Source: Strigamia acuminata
Lineage: Eukaryota > Arthropoda > Chilopoda > Geophilomorpha > Linotaeniidae
NCBI GenBank assembly: GCA_949358305.1
Contig: OX442314.1
Coordinates: 43,842,581 to 43,906,580 of the forward strand
Direction: 5' to 3'
DNA length: 64,000 bases
Shown here piece by piece: positions 30,438-40,176 of this stretch (positions are counted from its first letter, which is position 1; every line of letters starts with the position of its first letter). The position numbers and the translations under genes are program-made. A model generated the notes under the pieces. It was not told where the DNA came from. It saw only the letters and a list, made by a program, of their open reading frames with translations, and made no database searches.

Positions 30438-30960
30438 ACAACGCTGCCTAGAAAGAAATTTGGTTTCGGCTTTAGTTGCCGTTATGTTCGCTGTCCGACT
30501 GGGATTAGTTTTGTTCTGTTCTAGTTCCTCGAGTGTCTTTTACGATTAAGTTTGTTGTGTAGATTTCTTTTAATTTTTTTTCGTAAATTCAGAAGGTTCT
30601 TATCATTAGTGCATGAAGCATTTGTATGTCAGCATGATATCTTTTCTGTCTGAGTTTTTCCTTTTTTGTATCGAGTTCAGGTTAATGTTCTTTTAGAAAT
30701 TCATTTGTTTCTTTCCCTGTTTTGTTCATCCATGTTTCGCAGAGTAGGGGGGTCGGTTTCACCTAGGGTTTCCGTTTTCCTGCCTTTTTTAATTCCCGAT
30801 TTACGGTACCAAAATGTGTCAAAAATGACCATTTTTAGCCATTTTTCGTGTTGTGGCTATCTCACAAATGACCATCAGCATTCAGTCCTCCGAGCGCCCC
30901 CTCTGACCAGTTGAAGTAATAGTTCAGTCGTCGCGTAACAATACAATTAAAGCTTTCAAA
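30438..30960. repeat. family B and J repeats
   Basis: Block B shares TCCGACTGGGATTAGTTTTG, GAAATTCATTTGTTTCTT and GGTTTCACCTAGGGTTTC with 38486, 46185, 48415 and 59815. Block J shares TGGCTATCTCACAAATG and CATCAGCATTC with 50570 and 52460. No coding content is seen. Confidence 0.7.
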
Positions 30961-31369
30961 ACTAAACCTAACAAAACTCCAACTGAAAACGTTATTGTTT
31001 TACGCTCTCTTCTGGGTTTTCCTTTCAATTGGTTGATCTCTTTCCTTGGCTAGGATCACTATTTAAAACTTTCTCTACCGCCTTTGCTCTTCGTGCTTTT
31101 GATTTGGGTTTAGTTTTGTTGTAAGTTCAAAATGAAAGTACACGTTAGGAGTGTTGAAAAGTTAACAAGTGATTTTATTTAAGATAAAAGAGGGTTTAAC
31201 TACAAGTTGGAGATTAAAAAGGTTTCTCTCATTGGTTCCTGTAAGGTCGGTGACTTTTCGCATCCTCATTCCTTCTCCCGTATTGTCGTCAACATATGGT
31301 TCCTATTTGCTCTGGGGGTCAATGGCAACATTGGCACCAGTAAATCTACTCCAAGTTTTGCTTTAGTTG

Positions 31370-31950
31370 ATGCTTTTTGATTTGGTTTTAGTTTTGCTTC
31401 AGTTGATGCTTTTTGTTTCGCGGCAAACGCTGTTGCCAGCAACATGGAGTGTTTGTGTCAAGTTTTTGACACTAGAGCCTGCCAAGTTTGGCCATGGGTC
31501 AATCGTGCTGCCAAAATGAATTTAGATGAATTTTCCCCTTAGTATGTTTGCGGGGAAGGTGTTATCAATTGCGTTATTATGCATAATTTAAGTTTTGTTC
31601 AATATAATTCTAAATGTGTAAAATGTTGTTCTCTGATTGGTCAGTTCTTACAAAGGCCTATCTAGATGTGCTTTTCTTTCATGTTCACTGTTTTGTAGTT
31701 GAGTTACATTCTTCAATTGAAGCTGGCCGGTTCCAATTAGGACACACGATACAGTAAGTACTTGTAATTCAAAATATTTGATTAGATTTATTGAATATTT
31801 ATTCTTATTTATTTTTAGTATTTATTCTCATTTCAGGTGTGGAAATAATCACTGCCATAGAGAAATTTATCCAAACCACCAACTACTGGCTACATTTAAT
31901 CGTGTCAAAGTGCTCAGATTATGAGATGTGGGTGGATGATTAATTTTCTT
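31370..31950. repeat. family I, D and C repeats in series
   Basis: I: AACGCTGTTGCCAGCA, AAGTTTTTGACACTAGA and AAGTTTGGCCATGGGTC, also at 46370. D: GGCCTATCTAGATGTGCTTT, also at 44875 and 60540. C: CCAACTACTGGCTACATTTA, also at 44590 and 60230. All are remnants. Confidence 0.7.
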
Positions 31951-32554
31951 AATTCAAAATATTTGATTGGATTTATTGAATATTTATTCTCATTTATTTT
32001 TATTATTTATTCCCATTACTATTATTATTATTCCATGCCGAGGAGAACAAAGCGAAAGAATAATTTTAACAACCGAGCCGCTTACCATCCACTTTCAAGT
32101 GATCCAAACTTTTATGGTTCCGACCGCAAATAGTCCGAAGTGCGGAAATCCCATCCGATTTGTAAGTAAATTTTCTCTTTTATTTTAATTTGTCAAGAAA
32201 ATGTATTTAAATTTTTATTTTAGAGTAATTTTGGCGTGTTGATAAATGCAACGACACCATTTACACCATTTACATCTAAAATTTATAACACACATTTTTT
32301 GAAAAGGAAAAAGAATGGAGATGTTCTGTCCCCTCGTCATATCAGCATTCATCCCATGCCTGGCAGAAGGCCGTTTCGTATTTAGTGGCCTCAGAAACCA
32401 CCACACAGCTGTCTACATTCCAGAAGCAACGCAAAACAGGCACAGACGGTTTACGTCAGACGCTCGTGGGCAAAACTAGCCTCACCCCCCCCCCCCCCAT
32501 TTTTTCTATCACAGCAGGACTAGGACAAGTGAGGACCATCCGCCACACAATTAC

Positions 32555-32850
32555 AGAACTGCCTAGGATACACTAATTCTCTTTTGCTATTCTTCTACGC
32601 AGGGTTGATGTCGGCCTGGTTACGGCAAGGCTGATACTCTTGTTTTGATTCGCTTAGTAAACATAAGATTTGGTCATTTTAGGAGTTGTGATATTTGTCA
32701 TTTGTAAATTGAGTTTATTTTGTGTTAAGACTGGGTTTGTACATATAAGTACGCGTGGATTACAAATCCTGTAAATATAAATAAGTTCAAGCATGTATAA
32801 CTTCAGACAAACATTTCATGATGGCCTGGCTCGGTAAAATTAACTTATGG
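32555..32850. repeat. family H repeat, copy 1
   Basis: Shares GTAAACATAAGATTTGGTCA, AGGAGTTGTGATATT, TGTTAAGACTGGGTTTGTAC and CAAGCATGTATAACTTCAGA with 52055 and 52910, and its 5' part with 37930, 59270 and 63180. It has the look of an LTR-type control region but no flanking duplication was found. Confidence 0.6.
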
Positions 32851-32940
32851 TTTTTCATGTTTTTCAACTGGTTTTAACTCGTTTTAATCATTTTTTTTAT
32901 GATTTCTTAAAGTTTTTTTCAATTTTAAACCGTTTTTCAC
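32848..32940. repeat. partial copy of the 7680/9937 repeat
   Basis: Contains the ATGATTTCTTAAAG and TTTTAAACCGTTTTT parts of that T-rich block. Confidence 0.55.
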
Positions 32941-32953
32941 TTTTATTGGCTCT

Positions 32954-33457
32954 TTGGAAGCAAGCCTCTCTGCTACTTTGGGTAAGAATTTTGTTGTGGC
33001 GTTGTCGCAGGTTGACCACTCGGCAACGCTGTTTTATGGACAGAAAATGCGTGGTGTAAGATCCCAAGAGCGTAGAAGCAGGTATTACTTGCTAAACGAT
33101 GCTGTCATAAAAAATTTGACGAGCAAATATGACAGCAATATCTTAAACGAATTTGAGTTCCTCAAATCTATAGCGTACCATGTCTCAACAATGCCTGAGG
33201 GATTTCGAATGAGCACTGAAGGTGAAGTGGTGCCAGATAGTTTGCTGGCTGCCCCCGCTATAGCTCCACGTATTCCCATTGTCAATGTCATAGGTAGATA
33301 CTTTCGGCCAGTTAAGCCTGTGGATCCACGTAAGTGTGGCCGTACGATATGTGCCGCTTGTGCTGTCTGTAATTTCCGATTTAAAGAGAGATTACATTTA
33401 TTGAGATCACTCTTGAGTACCCAATTACAAGTTACGCGAGTTAATCAAAATCCATAA
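32954..33457 (+). CDS. unidentified 167-codon open frame
   Basis: The frame starts at the in-frame ATG at 32954 and codes a balanced-composition protein. It includes R-S-R-Y-Y-L-L-N-D-A-V-I, a long helix-like central part, P-R-I-P-I-V-N-V-I-G-R-Y-F and a C-terminal C-G-R-T-I-C-A-A-C-A-V-C cluster. The 3' end (from TTTAAAGAGAGATTACATTT) is shared with the repeat at 53108, so the frame is embedded in mobile DNA. I do not recognise the family. It could be part of a transposon protein or a captured gene. Confidence 0.4.
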   Translation: MEASLSATLGKNFVVALSQVDHSATLFYGQKMRGVRSQERRSRYYLLNDAVIKNLTSKYDSNILNEFEFLKSIAYHVSTMPEGFRMSTEGEVVPDSLLAAPAIAPRIPIVNVIGRYFRPVKPVDPRKCGRTICAACAVCNFRFKERLHLLRSLLSTQLQVTRVNQNP

Positions 33458-33513
33458 ACCATGTAAGAATACAACTTAACATAAAATTAAGAGCACCCTA
33501 ACCCGTGAACATG

Positions 33514-33660
33514 GCACAGGCGGAGACACAGGCACAGGCGGAGACACAGGCACAGGCGGAGACACAGGCACAGGCGGAGACACAGGCACAGGCGGAGACA
33601 CAGGCACAGGCGGAGACACAGGCACAGGCGGAGACACAGGCACAGGCGGAGACACAGGCA
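33514..33660. repeat. 18-bp minisatellite, ~8 units
   Basis: Unit ACAGGCGGAGACACAGGC, nearly perfect. The related copy at 53230 has only one to two units, so the array expanded here. Confidence 0.95.
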
Positions 33661-33939
33661 GAATGTGAATCAAATTCATTTTGAGTACGGATAAGTCAAG
33701 TGTTTTTGTGCATCGGATATTCGCAAAAAATGTGCAAAATGCAGGCGCCATGTATGATTTTAGGAAAGCTAAAGTACTATTCGTGTGCAAAAATCTGTAG
33801 CTGATTTTTCTATTATTTTCCATTTATTTTTATACATTTATATATTTTATTCAAGCAGTAGAATTAAAGCAGGGCAAATATAAAGACGACATGAACGTCT
33901 CAAACCAAAATTTATAGAAAGTTCAACTTTGAACGTATC

Positions 33940-35080
33940 AACAACATAATTTTAAAATTTGTCTGGTAATTCGCTGGAGCACCTAACACCAGCACCGCAG
34001 CCAGTCGCGTTTGCATCCACATTGGAAGTCGCGTTTGCATCCACATTGGAATAAACCGCAGACCAATTTTGCCTAAATTGATAAGGAAACCCTCGCCATC
34101 ATTTTTCCAATAAAAAGTGTTCACGTATACCTGAAGGGGCAAAAATTTGTTGGTTTTACACACCACAACCCCCATCTGTATTGCGGGGACGTACAAGCCC
34201 ATACCTTTGGTGGTCATAGACATTATTGCTTTTCCATTGGACAACGATGCAGATTATGTCTTAACTGCACCCACACAACTCAGAACAAGAATGATATCTC
34301 AGATGGACCTACAATACAAATGAAATTGTAAAAGCCACATTCGTATATGGGAATGTGGGCTTACAATACAAAGTCAGGTAAATGCCATATCCATGGAAAA
34401 ATACGGGCTTACAATACATATGTAAAGGAAAGTATTCAAATCAGACACCACCAAAGCTCTCTTCTGGTTTCACCGAGACAATTAATGTGCTCAGTTTATC
34501 CACGGGTGACCACGTGGAGGTAGAGAGTTGGATTTTACACCCCCAATACACCTTTCTTCTCAAATCTTCTGAATTGAACAATCAATGTGATTTTGGGACC
34601 ATTTCTAATACAAATAAAAGCACGTTAATCAATGCAATAATACGAGTCAATTTAAGCAATTCAAAAAAAATTACCAGCCTTTTAAAACAATGATAAAAGT
34701 AATTAAAAAATATTATACAAACATTCGTATCGCCGTAAAAAATACATTTCTTAAAACCACCGTGAAAACGAGTTGGGACTGACTAGAAAATGGCGGCCAT
34801 TAATATGGAAAAAAAGAACAGAGATTTCATTTCTTACTTGGACGACAATAACTTCGTTTCTGGTAAAACAAATGACCTGATATTTCTGTTCAAAACACGT
34901 TCAATTCAAGTTTAAGTACATTTTCCTTCGGAAATAACCAAATTCGAAGTAAAGCGACGCTCGAAGCTTCCTCGGCTTCCACCATCTATAAGCATTGTGA
35001 CTACGGGGTTCACACAATAAATCAACGAACTGGTCGATTGAGGCAGAACGAATCTTAAAGCTGAACTACCTACGGTAGCC
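33940..35080. repeat. gypsy-associated dispersed repeat, copy 2 (long)
   Basis: Begins in CCGCAGCCAGTCGCGTTTGC. A 21-bp piece (GTCGCGTTTGCATCCACATT plus G) is duplicated in tandem here. It continues through a degraded gypsy RNase H frame and the GTGACCACGTGGAGGTAGAG block to GACTACGGGGTTCACA. Closest to 53330-54380. Confidence 0.75.
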
Positions 35081-35739
35081 GAGAAAAAGCAATTTATCTA
35101 ATTGACTCCACAATTGCTCAAAATTGAAAAAAAAAAAATGATATAAACATTTCAAATTAAGTATGCAATTTGCAAAATCAAATTTTGTTGTTATAGGAAG
35201 AACAAGTAAATTAAAAAAAGGGTTTTATGCTGTATCCCTGCTGTATCCCTATGGAAATTTTTTGAAAATTCTTGTTTTTCCTGCTCGAAGGTGCCGATGA
35301 CATTTGCCAAAAATTCATTCAAGATGTCCAAAACTTGATTGAAAAACCCAAAATTAAAGATGAGAACATCATTAACATGGAACAATTGCCCCGATACTTT
35401 GTTTGCTGCTCTAAGAGTATTTAAAGGCTCACACTAGTTTGTTCTAGGCTGTTTGCTATTTTGGACTTTGACTATATCATATTTGTTTGATTCCTTTTGG
35501 TTGATACTATATGTGTGCGTCATGCAATTGACGCACAGTCCGCATTAGCCGCTTTGCCCTGCGTGCAACGCGTACCGGCTATTTCATATTGAATTACTGG
35601 TTGGTTGCGTAAACAAAACCGATTTTCACCTGAGTTTGGCAATGCAGGTGAAGATCGGTTTTGTTGCCTACATCTTGATGTTTCTGTCCTGGACTCGTTT
35701 CAATAACATTGAACATTCTATCCAAGTGTTTAATCATTG

Positions 35740-35998
35740 CAGAATCCAAGAGATATGAATTTTCAGAGGCGATTACAGATTTCTTGTTACAGAGGAAGGA
35801 TCCACATGTAATGGCTGATGTGTCCAAAGTGACCTCAAGGAGACAGAAATCATTCCTAAAAATTCAATAAACAGTTGAAAAAAGAGAAGCTGAAACTCCA
35901 GAGCAGAGGCAAAAAAGGATTATAGACCCCAATCTCCAAAGACTGTTATTCGTTCATGATGTATCAGAGTTAGAAAATCTTTTAGATCAGAAAAATGT
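35740..35998 (+). repeat. family F repeat with coding-like content
   Basis: The plus strand reads E-A-I-T-D-F-L-L-Q-R-K-D-P-H-V-M-A-D-V-S-K, a stop, then E-A-E-T-P-E-Q-R-Q-K-R-I-I-D-P-N-L and D-V-S-E-L-E-N-L-L-D-Q-K. The copy at 55745-55980 keeps the same residues in most places. This looks like a fragment of an unidentified gene spread with the mosaic. Confidence 0.5.
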
Positions 35999-36360
35999 GA
36001 GTGGGTGGATAAATTTATTCACACTTACCCAGTAGCTTGCCATGACATGGATTCCCTTTTTTTATTGCTTTGGAATATATTTTTTCTTTATAATGTGCAT
36101 GGTACCCACCCACATTGTAAAGGACTATGCAAGCTCTTAATGTTGTTTTTCTTCATAAGCCCATTGATGCCAAATCTCTCATTATAAGACATCATGCAGG
36201 CTATAATCATTAGTTTATTAATTCTGTCACTAGGGTGCTTTGTTAACACAAGGTCTCTATAGCTTTTGTAATGCCAAGATGGCAGCTCATTATGTTTTAC
36301 ACAGGATTTTATTTTATGTAAGTTTCTTTGTTTTATTAAATGTTTTTCTTTGTATTTATT
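35999..36360. repeat. family E repeat, copy 2
   Basis: Uninterrupted copy of the repeat seen at 28140. It shows the empty CTCATTAT site used by the insertion there. Confidence 0.8.
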
Positions 36361-36430
36361 TATAGTTTAGTCACTGGATACGTCAGTATAAGTATCCAGC
36401 AACTTTTTCAGTGCTATTCTGCACTTGTGA

Positions 36431-36832
36431 CCTGACTGTAAGCGAGACATCGAACAAGGAAAACCGCATGGCAACGAAGTTCTATGCCCCTTCTGTGCGG
36501 CGGTAGGTTGGATGTCCGGCTCCGGCACAGGAAGGCATCTGGCCCAATGTTTCAACTGCTCAGGAACGAAGAAGTGCCCCAAGTCACAACTCTGGCACCC
36601 AGAGTTTGTGCCTTATGTGGTTAAGGGCGTACACAAACCACCACCTCGTTTATGGGCAACCTGCCCCGAGTGCAAAGTTGTGATATCCACAGATGGAAAA
36701 AGTCCATACATCAGTCCAGAATTCGAGGATGAAATTCGAACATCGCTTGGAGCAGAACTTCAGAATTTGAAGATTCCAAAGGAGGCGTTACACCCGATTT
36801 CGAGCTTGGACACTCCACGTGCTCGAATTTAA
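36431..36832 (+). pseudogene. zinc-binding protein fragment, copy 1
   Basis: Open frame of 133 codons without an N-terminal ATG before the conserved part. It encodes D-I-E-Q-G-K-P-H-G-N-E-V-L-C-P-F-C-A-A-V-G-W-M, then C-F-N-C and, after W-A-T, C-P-E-C. These are three CxxC knuckles consistent with a zinc ribbon. It ends S-L-D-T-P-R-A-R-I. The copy at 56390 shares the same protein with many silent and some replacement differences. I do not recognise the family. Confidence 0.55.
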
Positions 36833-36834
36833 TG

Positions 36835-37312
36835 GTCGTTTGAAGAGTCACGCAGCCGTTTGCCCGGTGCTCATATGTTGAAATACCGTGTCTGTCCTCT
36901 TTCCCCTTCTTGGGAGTAATGAGCATCATCATAGTAGCCATTTTAATACTGTTTGAGTGAGAAACTGATCTTGTGCATCCAGAACTGCCCACGGGTGTTC
37001 CTCCAATGGTAAGAATCTGCACTTTGGTTTCAGTTTTCCTGTTAAATATCTACAGCCCCGTTTTCGAAGGATATGTTGGTCTGTCTGCGTTTCTTTCTCT
37101 CTTAGATTGTAGCTGCTTGCTTTAATTTCGAATTTGGGGCAAGGAGTCCTTTCGTGTCTTATCTCTTGACAGGTCAGTGGAGTTGGGTTGGCTTTCGAGA
37201 TTTTATTCTTGGTGGAGACCGAACCATCTGCAGAATCATCGGCCGAAAAAGAAGTACAGCGATATCTAAATGCGAAATTTACCAGCAGCCAGAACTGAAT
37301 TAAGCCAACCAA
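36835..37312 (-). pseudogene. unidentified coding-like fragment, also at 49700
   Basis: The minus frame includes K-E-T-Q-T-D-Q-H-I-L-R-K-R-G-C and F-L-P-L-E-E-H-P-W-A-V-L-D-A-Q-D-Q-F. The segment around C-H-P-W is repeated at 49790-49940. The family is unknown. Confidence 0.4.
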
Positions 37313-37329
37313 TTCTCACATTTTGGGAA

Positions 37330-37536
37330 ACGCATGCGCTGATATTTCTCCGCGTTTCTAGGATTGTATTTCGTTATTTGGTCGTGCCATCAACTAATTT
37401 GAGTAGCAAGAGAAATTTCAATTATGGGAGCTTAACAATTACTGACAATTGTAGCAGATTAGATCCAGAAACTGTTGATCCTCTTTTATTTCTGCGCTCT
37501 AATGTCGACTTCTTCAAATTTGAACAAGTCGAATGA
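37330..37536 (+). pseudogene. hAT transposase C-terminal dimerisation fragment, copy 1
   Basis: Encodes L-R-V-S-R-I-V-F-R-Y-L-V-V-P-S-T-N-L-S-S, N-F-N-Y-G-S-L-T-I-T-D-N, R-L-D-P-E-T-V-D-P-L-L-F-L-R-S-N-V-D. This is the pattern of the hAT C-terminal dimerisation domain. Nothing else of the transposase is present. A second copy is at 56935-57140. Confidence 0.75.
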
Positions 37537-37924
37537 ATAAGATGAAATGACGACTTGTTATAAACCCAACCCGTCCCTCTCCTGCGTCGCCTGAACGTCG
37601 CATGAATTTTTTGCTAGACTTATATTTGTCGGCCCTTTTTTGCCAGCCTTTTTTGAAAAAACCCAATATATCAACAAAATGAGAACGTCTGGCTGATAAT
37701 TCAAATGGTGATGCCGTGATTGGATTGGCTGCAGACGGTAGGTAAGGAGAGAATAACTGTTTACCGTTTGCCGCATAGGACTAACAACGCTATGGAGCAA
37801 AATAATTAAATTTAAAAAGATTTCTTTAAAAAAAATTATTTTTCTCTCAATTTCAGGGGAAAGAAGGATATATTATCCCGACTCACTCGAAGTCCAAGGG
37901 TTTTCATACTAAGTCCGAAACAAT

Positions 37925-38585
37925 TCACAATATTCACACTACTTCTCTGTTGCTATTCTTCTAAACGGGCTTGATATTGATCCATAAACCACATAGCAGT
38001 ATAGCTTAGTGTTGTTTTAGGACAAACTAACCTAAAATTAAGAGTACCCTAGCTCGCAATATTTTCCTTTCATGTTTTTAATGTTTTGATTTTTTTGTGA
38101 TGAACATCACCGGTCTCGTTTTCATACGTGTAAATGTATTAATACACAGGTGGTCTTTAAGCTGTTTTCGAGAGAATGAGTATCTGCGGCGGACAGAGAG
38201 AGAGACAGAGAGAGCAAAGTTCCATGGTTGGGGTCCATTTCGAGCGGGAGGTCACCCCTGGACGACAGTGTGGGCTTTTATCTGGTGGATCTACAATCTA
38301 CATGTAACGAAGAAGGGACAAGGTGCACACTCGTCATTAACGGAATAGAAACATTTGTCTTCGTAATAGCTTGTCCCCGGACTCCCCGGGTCTTTCTCGT
38401 CCCGACGATTTTCGAACGAAGAGTGAGCAGGGCATTAAAAGTCCCTTTGCCTCCATAGAAAAGATGGATGCCCCAAGCACAAAACGCTGCCTAAGAAGGA
38501 AATTTGGTTTTGGCTTTAGTTTCCCCTTATGTTCGCTGTCCTAGTGGGATTAGTTTTGTTCTGTTCTGTGTCCTGTGTCTTTTAG
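37925..38585. repeat. family H, A and B repeats in series
   Basis: A (38085-38460) shares AATACACAGGTGGTCTTTAA, GAGAATGAGTATCTGCGGCG and ACGACAGTGTGGG with 48225 and 59470. H and B parts flank it, in the same order as at 59270-60180. Confidence 0.75.
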
Positions 38586-38702
38586 TGGATGCCAAAATGT
38601 TCGCTGATACGAATTTTGATGTTTTCGATACTAAAAAAGGTTCTAAAAATTCTGAAACCAGGCTAAACCTGGTTAAAACAAAAATCCCTATCTGCCCATA
38701 TA

Positions 38703-39929
38703 CAGGGTGGAACAAAAGTCTGTTCCCCTCAAATATTTCCTGAGCAATTGCATCTAGGCCAACTTTGATGAAGCGATCATATAGGAAGTTGGGTGAGAGC
38801 AATCCAATGATGTCATCAAATTTGACCTTGAAGGCCATTTTCAAGGTTATTCACTTGCTAACTTCTAAACCAATCAGGTTAGAGCAAAAAAGTCGATTAC
38901 AAAGTTGTAGAGCACCATCAAATTAGTACTATCCAACTTATCTTAGTCATCTTAAGTTAAATGTTTTCTTTTTAAAAAGGAGACAAATCAGAAAAAAAAT
39001 CAGCAAAGTGAAATTTTTTAACCCTCGGAGGTATAAGGATAAAATGTGTCGTTCTGGTTGAAGCCATCACGGATTTATAGACAATTTTTAAGTCGATTGG
39101 TTAAAGCGCCATGTAGTTTGTTTTTAGTTCGGACTAATTTTATGGAGGACATAATGCCTAAACAATAAAAATAAATAGATTTGAGCCATCTGGAGGTGGT
39201 TTTAATCACTACTGGTTAATGCAAAATGCTGTTCACTGAAGCGCTGTTTACAAATACAGCAAAGCCAGCTTAAAAGTTATGCTGGAGTTTTAAGGGGCAG
39301 AAAATTTCCAAGTTGAATATTTAATTAAATAAATGATGAATCATTACAAATTTCACCTGAGATTTACTTTATTATCAGATAAACAAAGTCACAAATTTTC
39401 AGCAAAAAAAATTCATACGAAAAAAAATTTTCCTATTCCAGAAAAAGCTTGTCCATAAATCCGTATAGCCAAGGGTTAATCTTGTGAAAAAATAATTATT
39501 GAGGCATTAAAAAAAGGCAGTGGTTTTTCTTGTTTACTTGCATAATGATGTACATTTGAATACGTTTATTTAAGTAATTCAGTACCGGTATTTTTGTGAT
39601 AGAAATTTAAGTTTTGTCACAACAGCTGGCTTTATTTCAGCTGATTTGTCTCCTTTTTAAAAGGAAAACATTTAACTTAAGATGACTAAGATAAGTCGGA
39701 TAGTACTAATTTGATGGTGCTCTACAACTTTGTAATTGACTTTTTTGCTCTAACTTGATTGGTTTAGAAGTTAGCAAGTCAATATCCTTGAAAATGGCCA
39801 TCAAGGTCAAATTTGATGACATCATTGGATTGCTCTCACCCAACTTCCTATATGATCGCTTCATCAAAGTTGGCCTAGATGCAATTTCTGAGGAAATATT
39901 TGAGGGGAACAGACTTTCGTTCCACCCTG
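38703..39929. mobile_element. long-TIR MITE, CAGGGTGG ends, with a nested MITE (1227 bp)
   Basis: Ends CAGGGTGGAACAAAAGTCTG and complement. TA on both sides (38701-38702 and 39930-39931). The arms are ~280 bp each and share AAAGTTGTAGAGCA(C/T)CAT with the element at 5006. The piggyBac-type MITE 39022-39475 sits inside, and a gypsy element begins 7 bp beyond its right end. Confidence 0.85.
39022..39475. mobile_element. piggyBac-type MITE, copy 2, nested
   Basis: Starts CCCTCGGAGGTATAAGG and ends CCGTATAGCCAAGGG, with the right terminal repeat partly deleted. Flanked by TTAA on both sides. The body aligns throughout with 11225-11691. Confidence 0.8.
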
Positions 39930-39936
39930 TATATTT

Positions 39937-40092
39937 TGTGTTATCATGGGCTTCCGTAGAAGGGCCATTGGTCAAGGGAGTGACCATGACCGGGGTTCCC
40001 CTAGTGAGGGGTATTTGAAATTTGAATAAACTACTTGTGAACTTACCTTTAAGCCTACATGTCGCATTTCAATTCATTCCATTAATACTACA
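39937..40092 (+). repeat. gypsy 5' LTR
   Basis: TGTGTTATCATGG ... ACTACA, 156 bp. Confidence 0.95.
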
Positions 40093-40176
40093 TGGTGGGA
40101 GCGTAAAAACGAACTTTTTACAACAAATTCATCCGATTCAACCGAATATACAACCGGTACGTCAATTACCAATACG

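Noticed and set aside
33476-33823. Pro/Val repeat protein on the minus strand
   Set aside because: It is the antisense of the 18-bp minisatellite, with no conserved flanks.
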